In this document: in pieces, positions 8,638 to 19,076 of the stretch | Layout of the letters: every line of letters begins with the position of its first letter | Numbering within the stretch: the first letter of the stretch is position 1 | From: Alectoria sarmentosa | Lineage: Eukaryota > Ascomycota > Lecanoromycetes > Lecanorales > Parmeliaceae | Direction: 5' to 3' | Assembly: GCA_009733775.1 (NCBI GenBank) | Contig: WOGZ01000404.1 | Coordinates: forward strand, 1-27,120 | DNA: 27,120 nt | Program-made: the position numbers and the translations under genes | The notes under the pieces: generated by a model | The model's database searches: none | Told to the model about the DNA's origin: nothing | Seen by the model: the letters and a program-made list of their open reading frames with translations, nothing else

Positions 8638-10067
8638 GAGTGTATCATATACAACGGGTGGTTGACCTCACAATATATACGGGGACCGGTTCCAATGGCC
8701 AGACATCTCTGGTCTCATCCAACATCCTGCAGCGTGGGCCTGAAGAGCTTCGTTCAAGCATTTCACTAAGAATAACATTTTGGGGTCTGGGGATGATTTT
8801 GCCATATATGTCTTGGGAAAGAACTCTTCTCGCCTCAAGTTTCAAGTACCGGATTAGCTCTCCTCCAGAGGCACTTGGACTCTTACAATTTCGTTTGTGT
8901 CCATATGTAATCTGTCCTGCACTACAATGAGAATCTATCTCAAATCCTGCTAATTCTGGACTGGCTGCAATTTACAAGGCAGACTACGAACTTCTATATT
9001 CCGCGGCGACAAGAAACTAAGAAGCCGAAGATAGCGGCTACTCCTGGGGTCGTCTCCCTAACTCTAGCAAGGCCCGATGGAAAGCTTAAGATATGTGCTC
9101 TGTTTGACGCCATACGACATTTGAAGCAGTGTTTCCGCGGGCCAGATGGGGTTCGAGATGACACGAAGCACCCAAACATCTACTGACCCCTCAGAGCAAC
9201 GCATTACAGACAGCCCATGCTCAAGTCTGCCTCTAAACCATTTCCCCTCATCAATGCATGCCCAAAGTCCTGACCAAGTTCTGGCGCAACTAGGTACCCT
9301 GCAGCGATCGCCTGGGCACTCTGCTCATATCTCCCTGGGTCTGGTGGCGCTGCGTGAGCTGGTTCGTGTGCAGTCGATCGCTGGCCCATGCTTGACGATT
9401 AATACAACAGGGCTCTGCCCATTGCGAATACGCTAGACCAGTGAGCCAATACTGCACGAGATATTGGTGCTTGTACGCATATGACTCACTTTGCGCGTGA
9501 TTTTGGTTTGGAATGGCTTGAGTAGGCTGGTGAGGGTCTTTCGCAGAACCACTTATGGGAAACTCTCGATTCGGCTATGGCTGTGATTCGGTAAGTGCAA
9601 ACGTGCTGGGTGTGATAAGAGCTGCTATGAGTGTGTTTGCTACTTTCGGGCCGGCTAAGACTCGAATCCATGGTCCCGACTTGATCACGCATCCATTCAT
9701 GCAAGCGCATCTGGCTCTGAATTAATTCAAACGTTTCTTTGAGCCTCGTAAGGTTTCTGCAGCACATACTTGCGAAGTTGCTTCTTTGTTCCTAGAATTT
9801 TCAGACGTTTGCCAGAGCCTATGGGTTCCATCTAGAACCATGACCGAATGCAGCGTCAAAGACCTTGGGCAGCTTCGTATAGAGACGGGATAGAGCGCTC
9901 TAGAATAGGCAGGTAAATATGTGAACCATTCCGATGCCGCTCGCAACATCGTTCGTCGCCTTGTTTGAGACATTTGTGTCTTATCAAGCCGTACTTTCGC
10001 CTTTTTTGGGACCAAGCTACCTGCGCTTCCCAGAATAACTATTCTATTGCTTCGTGATACTATAAAC
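8638..10067. other. intergenic between LCL2 and the FtsJ-like gene
   Basis: No gene is recognised in these 1.4 kb. Short frames (for example 8994-9179 minus, 9146-9436 plus, 9486-9767 minus) match nothing I know. A stretch at 9655-9690 resembles a tRNA T-loop on the minus strand, but its flanks do not pair as stems. Confidence 0.5.
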
Positions 10068-11385
10068 ATGGACGAGATAAGCCGTGAGCCCGAGCGAAAC
10101 CCTGAAGACCAGATCATCTCTTCGTTCTTAGAGCAGCGCTCACCAACATATCGGGACCTGAAGGAGATAAGCACGATAGTAAGTAGTCCATGAATGGCTA
10201 TCATAGCCTCAAGAAGGTCCCTAGCGCTAATAAACACGATAAGTATGGAATGATCTCAGGGCTAGTAACCACTTCGCACAGGAACGTGCCTCCGCAGACG
10301 AACCCAATGATGAAGATCGCGTCGGGCATTACAATCTCATGCGGTACATCGGTGACGAAATGCAAAGATAAACTCGTGCCCTGGAGCTTCAGCGCCCTAA
10401 AAACAAGGTACTTGACCTCTGCATGGCTCCTGGCGGCTATACTGCATCAATCTGCAAGTACAGTCCTCGGGCAAATGTCTCCGCAATAACGCTACCCGAA
10501 GATCAGGGTGGTCTAAGGATCTTCGTGCGCCATGGCAGTGGTACCCGGGTGGAAGTATTGGAAGCCGATATCACAATGTTCGCAGCGGAATTTGGCATCA
10601 CAGACATTCCAGCTACGCACCCCGAAGCTTCAAAGATCTCCAACGAACGCCCCTTTCCAAAGCCGTTCGACCTCGTCTTCTGCGATGGGCACGTCGCTCG
10701 CACTCAGAACGTGCCATCCAACCTCCATCCGACAGAAGTGTCCCGCCTCACAGGCAGCCAGCTAATTCTTGCGATGCTACGGATCCGAACAGGGGGAGCT
10801 CTCATCATGCTGCTTCACGGTGCTGATTTTTATCACAACCTCAAACTGCTCAGACTCTTCGACACAATCTCTCACATACAGTTCTTCAAGCCAACCAAGG
10901 CTCACGCCAGGAAAGACTCCTTCTATCTTGTCGCGAAAGAGATGCAACCCGGTCGCAGGGTAGCTAGGGCTGCAGTCGCCGAATGGAAGCAGGCTTGGAA
11001 AGATGCAACTTTCCCCGCTCCTACCGATGACGGGACCGTTGCCCATGACGAAGCCGAAAATATGGCCAAGCAGGTTGAGCGCGAGAAGGAATCGTCGGAA
11101 CTTATTGAAAATTTTGGCGCAAGACTGATTGAGTTGGGGGGACCAATCTGGGAGATACAAAGGGGAGCTCTGAAAGCCTTGATGGAAGAATTGGAAAGAA
11201 AGTCGGCGGACTCTGACTTAGAGGAATCGGTTGAGACATCGGAAGAGGGTGCTAATTCTGAACCTACCACTCTGAACGGACTGACTAGAGACCCCAACGA
11301 CTCGTCCCAATTGGAAGCCTCAAACGCCGATACCTTGGAAGAGAGCGCCGATTTTGAGGCTGGGGCTACTGGTGGACAAGAGTAA
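10068..11385 (+). CDS. FtsJ-like (RrmJ-type) SAM-dependent methyltransferase, interrupted by an in-frame TAA
   Basis: Exon 1 (10068-10178) begins MDEISREPERN and ends at a strong GTAAGT donor. Exon 2 may start at 10282 (CACAG acceptor, phase 0). Alternatively it may start at 10244, after a CTAAT branch-like site, paired with a weaker GTAGTC donor at 10183; this adds WNDLRASNHF, which fits my memory of homologues. Both lead into one frame to 11385. The fold is shown by motif I VLDLCMAPGGYTA, DLVFCDGHV (the conserved Asp) and the late strand KDSFYLVAK. Where classic FtsJ enzymes have the second catalytic Lys and the Glu, this protein reads LLHGAD and KDSFYLV, so the K-D-K-E tetrad looks incomplete. 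A TAA at 10369-10371 interrupts the frame 17 codons before MAPGG, and the coding sense is good on both sides. Restarting at the Met of 10423 would lose part of motif I. The tail (about 100 residues) is acidic. This could be a nonsense mutation, an assembly error or a pseudogene; the family call is firmer than function. Confidence 0.75.
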
Positions 11386-11959
11386 GAAGAGTTCAACGAG
11401 AATGCAAATTTGGGGGGTTTTGCATGCAGCTGCGGGCGTAATTGGTCTTGACCAAGCTTCCAATAATTCAGTGACAACGTTCCTGACGAGACAAGGATCT
11501 TGCTAGGGCAGTACACAAGAGGTTGCCGGATTCTAACGATGTGATTGCGTTTTGGCGCAGGTGTAACGAGTATGGCTATTTTTTGCAGCATGATCCAAGT
11601 CCTGAGTAGAAGATCATGGAGTTTGTATGTTCTGGTGTATGCAAACATAATCTTCATGATAAGAGCTGGACCGAGGCCCAAATAGGCCCATATGTAATCT
11701 GTCACCAACTGGTAGAGGGCCAATTTGAGGCTAGCCTTGACTCTGCATACACAGGGAACTTTCCAGAGTGATTCCTTAGATACGTTATTCGTCCGACAAG
11801 GTTACCCCATCTCCCCTCATTCTTTCCCCACTTGTCAGACGAATCTCTTCTTCCTCTTCTTAATCAATAACCCATCCTCACTAATCCAGACCAATTCTAT
11901 CATGCATTGCAAATCGATTCCCATTAGTCCTCATATCAATGATGTGGGCGAAGGCCCTT
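11386..11959. other. spacer between the FtsJ-like gene and its decayed relative
   Basis: No gene is recognised. A minus-strand open frame entering from the FtsJ gene ends its reading here but is only antisense to it. A pyrimidine-rich stretch at about 11798-11880 could be an old promoter or leader of the decayed copy downstream. Confidence 0.4.
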
Positions 11960-12180
11960 CTGACGGCCTCAGCCTAGCCCTGGAATTAAGACCATTTCAC
12001 CCTACTTAGCAGATTCTATCGTGATCTGGTGAAGGTGCCGGATGATGTTAGTGGTGGACTTCAAATCTTTGCAAGGACTGGTCTCGGACCTAGCAAGCAA
12101 GCAGGTATGGAAAGAATCCCCATGCTACATACAGCCCACTGGAAGAGGGCAAGCGTGGCAAGACGGAAAATGCGGGAGCG

Positions 12181-12181
12181 A

Positions 12182-12217
<36 letters not shown>
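12181..12217 (+). repeat. (AAAG)n microsatellite
   Basis: About nine uninterrupted AAAG units lie inside the decayed FtsJ-like copy, between its first and second recognisable blocks. Confidence 0.95.
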
Positions 12218-12752
12218 ATGGCGTTGTTCGTCATCATTTGTAAGATTGGAGATGAGATAGACGCCGACCGCGGTGATACTTTGAGCCTGCCACTCAGTAA
12301 TACAACGCGTCTTGGACCTCTGTATGACCCCCGGTGGTACACCAATCATGCCTCTTTATGATGTCGGATCCCATGAGACCATCAAGCTTCTCAGCGTCTT
12401 CGACGCGATTACCGAGATTGCAGCTCCTTAAGCTGGCCTTAAGTCACACAAAAAAAAAAGACGGAGAACATTCTAACTTATTGCAAAAAAAAAACGTGCA
12501 GCCTGGGCACTCAGTGGCAGTGGCTGCTGTCGACGAGGAGGAGAAAAAGACGTGGAAGGAAATTACCTTTCCTCGTCGTTGACGCAGATGGACTGGAAGA
12601 ACCGTTCAAAGGTCGCTAAAGAGTCCGGACTCGCGGAAAAAGTGCTTGAGCTTCCTCGAGAGATACGCTGTTAGTACGGGTTTGTTGAGGTGGGAGAAGC
12701 GATTGGCAGAGATGCAGAAAGAGGCTTTGGCAGCGGCGCGCTGGAGGGAGAC

Positions 12753-12793
12753 GGAGATGGAGATGGAGATGGAGATGGAGATGGAGATGGAGA
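12753..12793 (+). repeat. (GGAGAT)n microsatellite
   Basis: Nearly seven uninterrupted GGAGAT units lie near the 3' end of the decayed FtsJ-like copy. They would read as Glu-Met or Asp-Gly repeats depending on frame. They follow the block matching the end of the methyltransferase domain. Confidence 0.95.
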
Positions 12794-12900
12794 AGAAGAA
12801 AGAAATAGGGGTCCGAGCGAATCGATGCCCGTGAAGCGTCTTGCTGTCGCGACTGAAAATGCTTCTGTGTTGCAGTGCACGACTCAGGGGAAGATCTGAA

Positions 12901-13499
12901 CGTTACTGGGGATCCTGATGTGGTGGATTGTTGTGGCGATGGCAAGGCTGGATATTGCCAAGGGTTTCATTGTCCATGTGTGGGAGCAGTGTGACCGCTA
13001 AGCTTCAAACTCAAATCGGGAAGTGATAAATGAGATGATGGTCCATGCTAGAGCTTGAGCCGGATGTTTGTTGAGGAAAAAATGAAGCATGTCTAAGAAG
13101 ATAGTTTTGTTTACCTAATTTATAGGTCTTGGTAACATGGTTTAGCTAAACCCGATATCATCATCGTAGATCTGTATAGTACAGAGGATAATGCTACGTA
13201 GACTTGGCTGTGAAGGTAAGGCTAAAGCTTTTGAAATTTCTGTCATCTGAGACCCGTTCTTGGCGTGATATTCGTTTGGTTCTATTTCCCTATTGGGGAG
13301 CTTCTTTGTATTATCGGCTTTCTGGCCGTTTCATCCGTTCCAAAGTACTCATGGAAGCACACATTCTCGAGACCAAGATTGCACGACATTGGGTCAAGAA
13401 TGCTGAGGTTATTGCAACAATGGGTATGTCGTAAAGCCATGCAATTCTAGGACCTTAGTCAGTCTTCTACCATGGCCAAGAGTGCTACACCTTGCCTCT
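12901..13499. other. intergenic, downstream of both the decayed copy and the 5'-nucleotidase gene
   Basis: I see no gene. A 76-codon frame at 13204-13434 matches nothing I know. The region receives the 3' ends of a plus-strand relic and a minus-strand gene, so terminators for both should be here, but I cannot place them. Confidence 0.5.
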
Positions 13500-15671
13500 T
13501 CAGGCTGCATTTCTACCAGCCCCGTTACCAAAACCACCATCCTCGACGACGATCCTCCCTTCTACTCTGGGCGCAATGCCTTTAGTCCAGTGCGGCAACT
13601 CCCACTCTCCAGTCTTCTCTCCCACCATTCCAACATCCCTCCTCTCAATCCCCGCCAGATCCATCCATCTCCGTGTAAAGACCCTGGCAATGTGCATCTC
13701 CCTCCCTTTCTGTTCTTCCACACTTCCGACACTCGATGCTAGACCATCATAACGATTGTCTTTCTCGTCATCGGTATCGCTGTCCACAAGTCTACCATCA
13801 GCGTCCGTATTGGCGTTTTCGGCATCGGCTCGTACATTATCAGTGCGGCCATGTTTGGTTCCCTTTTTGAGAGGACTGGGCTCATGAACTTTGCCGCCAG
13901 CGTGGAGACGGACATGCACGCCGCCCCAATGGCGGTGCAGACTGGGTGACCAGCGTGCCCATTTGCCGAGAACTTTGAGAGACATAAAATACTGCCTGAG
14001 CACCATGCTGATTAGTATGCCGTTCTCTTCGGAGACAATTTCTTCCGCGTTGCCGCCTTCGCTGCGAACGAGAAGAGAGTCGTAGCCGTCTTTGCCGCGG
14101 CTCATGTAGCCTCTTGTCGCCATGACGTATGATTTGTCAACGTCTAAAGGTTTCCCATTAATTTTCGTCCAGGTGACCCTGGATCCTGGAGCTAGATTTG
14201 GGTTGTACGCGAAATGTATGTTCGAGACTTGGGGGAACCGTCCCTCGAGTGCTGGGACAAGACAAACGGAATTTTCTAGCGCTTCAAGTATTGCTTTTCC
14301 ATTGATCCGCAGGACCACGACTGGGTCTTCGAAGGGGAAGCAATTGAGTATATCTTTCAGTATCAGGATGCCAGGTGGGTATATTTGATCACCGCGAACG
14401 GTACCGGAGGCCATTAGAGTGCAATCAGCGTCGTAGTAATGGCGCATCAAGTCGCAGACGAAATTGCCAAGATTACTCTCCTTCGTCCTGACAGTAGTAA
14501 AGCGACCATCCAGTGGCACGGCGGTGTATCCGATTGGTTTCTCAAGCTTACTCCTCAGGCTCGACGTCAGCTTTTCAACAAGCCGGATTGTGGCCTTATC
14601 CTTGGGTAATGCGCGGGTGATGTCGCGGCGGATGATATCGAAGTCCCAGCCTGGCTGATCATTTGCTTTTCGACGTGCTTCAATGTAGCTGAGCTGCTTA
14701 AAGTCAGTACCCGATCGGAGAATGTGGGTTTCATTGATGATCTGATGCGCGTAGAAGTGGTCGTGGCCTCCTAAAATTAGGTCGATTAGGCCTGGTGGTG
14801 TCTTTTCTGCTAACTTGATGTCGCTAGGCTCTCGCGCGTGAGTCAAGGCGATGATTATCTGGGCGCCTTGGGCACGAAGTTCCGGCACTAGTTCTTTTGC
14901 TGTCTCATTTGCAGACTTGTAAATCAAGTTTGGCGGTAGGGAGTTGATGGTGTCCAGCCTGGATTCTTGGCGTAAACGACTGAAACGAAACTGGTCACAG
15001 TGCGTGTCGGACTTACCATTCCCGCTCCCCAAGTCCGACTATACCGACTTTGATACCGTTTGAAGCTTCCAATAAGACCGTTTTATCGCAGCCTCCCAAA
15101 GCTTGATTTTCTCCAAGGCCAGGATCCAATACATTTGCTAGTAGCCAAGGAAAATTGCACTGGTTTTTCAAGTGCCTGAATTGAAGCACGCCAAAGTCCA
15201 AATCATGATTCTGGCAGCAAAACATGTCAGACGAGCAAAAGGTTGGGTATATGAGCACATGAATGAGAAGGGTTCCATACTCACACCCACGCACGCCACA
15301 GCAGTCTCAAGATTGTTGAGGACGGGCACCATGTGACTGCCTTTAGTTACCGAGCTTTCAAGACTAGGATTGAAAGCGTCTCCAGAGAACAAGGTCAAAA
15401 GTTCTGGCTGATCAGTATATTGCGGATGTGAGCGGTAGTGGTTCGCCACGGTTTGAAAGCGTGATATGCCTCCCACTGGTTCCGCCGAGCCAGCTCTACC
15501 TAACAATCAGTACAGCTGTCGTAGTGTAGGCTTAAAGAATTGCTTGGATGCAACCTACTCGATGTGATAGACGTCATTGAAGTGCAGAAAGCGGAGATCT
15601 GGAGGACGTTCGTCTTCGCGGCGACTTTGCCATGTTACAGACTCCGAGTCTGGGAATTCTTCACCAGACAT
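13500..15671 (-). CDS. 5'-nucleotidase family metallophosphoesterase, cytosolic
   Basis: Four exons, 15671-15559, 15495-15285, 15210-15017 and 14958-13500, encode 658 residues. Introns are 63, 74 and 58 nt, all GT-AG with agreeing phases. The metal-binding motifs appear in order: HFNDVYHIE (Asp33, His36), SGDAFNPS (Asp77), GNHDLDFG (Asn109, His110), ALTHARE (His213) and GGHDHF (His238, His240). Together they form the two-metal site of the calcineurin-like fold. The C-terminal 5'-nucleotidase domain follows, with NLGNFVCDLMR, the substrate-pocket region GTVRGDQIYPPG and GYMSRGKDGYDSLL. Family members hydrolyse 5'-nucleotides or UDP-sugars; the substrate here is not decidable. There is no signal peptide or GPI signal, so it should act inside the cell. 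The last about 130 residues are polar and acidic (DSDTDDEKD) and look disordered. Exon 4 could start at 14994 through another in-phase acceptor, but the chosen one restores the family's EREWLDTINSLPPNL. Confidence 0.93.
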
Positions 15672-17047
15672 CTTACATCGATAGAGGTAATAGCAACAAT
15701 CATCAATGATGAAGGAGAGTCAAGGTGCAGAGAAAAGCAATCATGTCCTAACTTCCCAGTGGCAAAAAGAATGCAAACATTTGACGCGTTTGCCGCAGCC
15801 GCGAAGGGAAATCATTACATCAGTGAATCTTTTGTAGCTGTACTACGAAACAGGGTTTTCGAAGATTCCTTCCACTTTCGTTATTATACTATTGCAAGCA
15901 ACAGGCCTCGGGTTGGGTCGGTTCGACTTGAGGCGGAAGGATTCGGTCAAGGAATATTTGACATGTACTGCATTAACGAAAAACAACCCTGTAGGTGAGT
16001 GCCAGCCAGGCTATACACGAAGATGCTAAGCGAAAAAACCATTTGCCATCCTCCGATTCCAGCGGCAGATGCTTGCGAATCCGATGAATATAATGGTGGG
16101 TGCTTTACTCGATGCTCTACTCGATACTTTATTCAGGGCGAGATTGGATTCAAGCCGTACCATACCAGATACAGCCAAACAACATCCCAGCAGGGAGTCA
16201 ATTGGGACCACCCGAGGAGAGATCTACAGACTGGCAGCCTTTGAAACCTGTCGGCTCAGCTCCGCTCCTTTGTTGATTGGTGCATCCGTTGGTTGCAAAG
16301 TTGAATTCCTGCGTCGCCACGATAAGTTTTTAGGGACTGACACACACAGTGGTGATGGCGCAAGCCTAGGGAACAGTGGCCACTGCCTCTTCAGAGCCGA
16401 GAGCGCATCCGTAAAACAAGAGGAGCAGATCGTAGTGTTGGACAGTCAAATCATCGAAGTATATGCTCATCTCTAAAATATGTTGCTCCATAGTGGCAGG
16501 ATCGAGGCTACCCAGTGAGATTTGGTAGATGACCAGTGTTGCTCTAATACTGGGAGGACGTCTGGTTTGTTTCCGAAATTAGACGTCGAGAACCATCGGG
16601 AGGGGATATCAGAGATTGAACTCCGCTCTGCGGGGTTTCTGAAGATCTTGTAGGCCTCGAGGCGGTTGAAGATGTCGGAAATGAGGGACTTGGCCCTACA
16701 AACGAGAGGCGGAAGTCTGTCGAGGAGATTGGAGCGGTTTATGGGGGCGCTTGGGCTGGTTATACAGATTGGCGCTTGATCATCACCTTGATTATCAAAC
16801 TCTCCGGCAGTATTAGCTTTAGTATCGGCTGTGGTCTCTTTAAACAAATCCTTTGTCAAGATTAATCTACCTTAGTGGCTCTAGTCTCGCCCTCATGTTT
16901 TCAAGATTTTAATTTGAGGCTGAGTGCTTCTTAGCTGGACTGAACTTATGAGCTGTGTATGTGAACTATATGTGCTTTGATAAGTATACCTAATTAGCCG
17001 AAACTTGGACTAGATTCCCCTGGTCTCACACCATGGTCTCATGTTTT
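15672..17047. other. intergenic with one doubtful minus-strand open frame
   Basis: The region holds the 5'-nucleotidase upstream region and the MFS transporter 3' end. A plus-strand frame at 16069-16476 and others match nothing I know. The only frame that looks somewhat protein-like is listed separately at 16473-16859. Confidence 0.5.
16473..16859 (-). CDS. doubtful hypothetical protein or gene remnant
   Basis: An ATG-started frame of 128 codons begins MTKDLFKETTADTKAN and contains LLDRLPPLVCRAKSLISDIF, a plausible helical stretch. A second minus-strand frame overlaps and extends it, open from about 16590 to 16367, including YFDDLTVQHYDLLLLFYGC. The two could be parts of one gene split by an intron or a frameshift, but I find no convincing junction. 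No family is recognised and chance is possible. Confidence 0.22.
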   Translation of the reverse strand: MTKDLFKETTADTKANTAGEFDNQGDDQAPICITSPSAPINRSNLLDRLPPLVCRAKSLISDIFNRLEAYKIFRNPAERSSISDIPSRWFSTSNFGNKPDVLPVLEQHWSSTKSHWVASILPLWSNIF

Positions 17048-18697
17048 TCATGATCCATTCCCCAGCAATGGCTGAGTCTCTCCATCTCCTTTCTCGCCTT
17101 TGGGCATTCCACGGAAATCCCCTTTGTCCACTTTCAGTACATTCCAAGTGCCGTGCTCCTTAGCATCATCAAAGAAAGCTTGGTTCTCTTCGAAGGATCT
17201 ACCACCGGTCTCGGGAGAGTACAACTTCAAATAATTGTTAGTAACTGTCAGAGAGGGCTGGATATGAAAAATAGCTTACCCAGGTCCACCACGCGGCGAA
17301 GAGATTTGTGACCGCAAAGGCTAAGAAAAGCCAGTAGCTCAAATTGTTGAAGCCGATAGGTGTAAGTAGGGTCACGGCAAAGTTGGCAAATCCCCAGATG
17401 ATGACCGAAATGGCGGAGCCTTGAGCGCGGGACGTCGAGGGAAAAATCTCCGTCGGAATCAGCCAGGGCTGAGTCAGCCACCCAATTCCAAAGATGCCCG
17501 TTGCTAAGAATAAAACAACGCTACCCACGATGGCGATCGGCATATCAGGTATGTTAAGTTTGTCGGCATTCTGTGCCAGACCACCGAGCAAGGTGAGGAT
17601 CAAGAAGGAAGTCGCCATTCCAAACGCGCCCCCAACCATCATAACGCGCCTGCCCACACGATCGATAAGTAACCAGGCGAAAGTCATCAGGAAGAAGTAG
17701 GAGATGTAGTTGCCCTGTGTGAGGTATTCCGATACCGAAACGCTTAAGCCCAGAAGTTCAAAGATCTGTGGACCGTACACACTGACAGCGCCATATCCTG
17801 TCAGAGCCTGATTGATTTGGCCCATCACAGTCACCATTGTTGGGTGGAATTGTTTGCTCCCAGGCCAGATCATATCATTGTAGCCGATGACTTGACTCGA
17901 TTCCTCTTCATGGGCCTTTTTAAGCTCGTCAAATTTTTCATTCATGTCGTCTTCTCCATAAATGTCAGTCAGAGCTGACTTAGCGTCCTCTTCTCTTTCG
18001 TGAAAGATGAACCATCGGGGCGTTTCTGGGAGGCGGTAAATGAAGGTCAGGAGCAGGACAGGATATATTTGCATAGCAATAATGGGTATACGCCAAGCTG
18101 GTACTTGTTAGCTGGGAATATTTGCATATACTCAGGGAGCGTACCCCATTGATTGTCCTTCCCGAGGCCATTGGTGACAGCAAGATTGATGGCGAAGGCC
18201 ATGTTGAGACCAAAGATGTTCGACTGGAACTCCTTCGCCAAAGCTTCTCCCCGTCCACCCTCGGAGTTCAACTCAGACGAGTAGACTGGAATGACAGCAT
18301 CGATACCACCGACGCCCAAGCCCATGATGATGCGTCCCAGAAACATGATAGTCATTGCACCCTTGGTGTAGCCTAAGCCCGCAATGAACATGAATAGGTT
18401 GCCCAAAGATGTTACTGCCAGACAAGCAAAAATACTGGGCTTTCTGCCTCCCTTGTCTGCCAACAGGCTGGCGAAAATAGCCCCAACTGCACAGCCGAGG
18501 TAGTAGACGGATACAATGACACCAACGAGGGGATCTTCCCCATCGATGCCCATGGTCTCGAGGTAGTCATAATTGGTGTTGATGAGGGACATCATACCCT
18601 GATCATAGCCATAAAGGGCGATGGCTGTAGCGGAGAAGAGTACGATCTCTTTCTTCTTGTCCATGAGCGCCTGCGTGAAGATCTTGGGAGATATCAT
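17048..18697 (-). CDS. MFS sugar transporter (sugar porter family)
   Basis: Three exons, 18697-18145, 18097-17280 and 17224-17048, encode 515 residues. Introns are 47 nt (with CTAAC branch) and 55 nt, and phases agree. Family marks: GYDQG in TM1, DKGGRK after TM2, GRIIMGLGVGG in TM4, PVYSSEL, PETPRWF at the central loop, LLIDRVGRR, PTEIFPSTSRAQG in TM10 and LYSPETGGRSFEE at the C-terminus. About twelve membrane segments are expected, placing it in the plasma membrane, probably as a sugar-proton symporter. The TM7 substrate motif is unusual: instead of the common QQ(L/F)SGxNxxxYY, it reads INQALTGYGAVSVYG (near residues 280-294). Substrate may thus be non-standard. It is divergent from the WW-domain gene, 379 bp away. 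The tail ends ETQPLLGNGS, with no PDZ-like or known sorting signal. Confidence 0.92.
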
Positions 18698-19076
18698 TTC
18701 GGCAGTAATGCTAAGGAAGTTCTCTTTGGTCCAGGCGTATAGTCAATGCCTTTGATGAGATGCGTGCGAGTATTGTAAGAAGATGAGTCTACGAGGGTCA
18801 GCACGCCATTTTGTGTTATGGAAAGTTCCACTGGAAAATTTTCATGTCTCTAATGTAGTTGACCCACTCTGATCTCATCGGCGGGGTATTCCCGAGCCCT
18901 GCTGCTTTAAGCCCCGAGCTAAGGATATAGCCGAGATTAGTCATTAAGATCTGTAGAAGCTTGGCACCTTGGCAAGCAGTGAATGTTCACATTTCTGAAC
19001 AACCACCTATAGGCCATCGTCAGTGTGGGCATCTTTTCCTTTGTTTCAGAATCGATTGATTGTCACTAATACAGAT
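18698..19076. promoter_or_regulatory. shared upstream region of the transporter and WW-domain genes
   Basis: This 379-bp segment separates two divergent start codons and must hold both promoters. No gene is seen. Just before the WW gene start, CACTAATACAG resembles the 3' end of an intron, so a leader intron is possible, although the branch-like site is very close to the AG. Confidence 0.45.

Larger units (their letters stand above)
11960..12900 (+). pseudogene. decayed tandem relative of the FtsJ-like methyltransferase gene
   Basis: Four blocks in three different frames match the intact neighbour in the same order and at similar spacing. About 12033-12085 reads VPDDVSGGLQIFARTGLG against LPEDQGGLRIFVRHGSG. 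About 12330-12415 reads GGTPIM...IKLLSVFDAITEI against GGALIM...LKLLRLFDTISHI. About 12500-12575 reads VQPGHSVAVAAV...TWKEITFP against MQPGRRVARAAV...AWKDATFP. About 12698-12735 reads RLAEMQKEALAAA against IWEIQRGALKAL. Stops, frameshifts, two A10 runs and two microsatellites interrupt it. The 297-bp distance between the first two blocks matches the 305 bp in the neighbour. It is a diverged copy, not a recent duplicate, since protein identity is only moderate. The 5' limit is uncertain. Confidence 0.7.

Noticed and set aside
9655..9720. Possible tRNA on the minus strand (TTCGAGT loop)
   Set aside because: The bases flanking the loop do not pair as a T stem, and the anticodon and D arms do not form properly.
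9722..10237. Minus-strand frame of 171 codons
   Set aside because: It overlaps exon 1 of the FtsJ-like gene in antisense and has no recognisable motif.
10923..11723. Minus-strand frame of 266 codons opposite the FtsJ-like gene
   Set aside because: It lies antisense to clear coding sequence, its composition (Ser/Leu/Ala-rich) mirrors the opposite strand, and it matches no family.
12306..12345. A second SAM motif I (VLDLCMTPGG) in the decayed FtsJ-like copy
   Set aside because: Although it looks like motif I, its position, spacing and downstream match fit the later GGALIM block, so a shuffled order is not needed; the resemblance is probably partly chance.
15540..15998. Plus-strand frame of 152 codons
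   Set aside because: It overlaps exon 1 of the 5'-nucleotidase in antisense and shows no motif.
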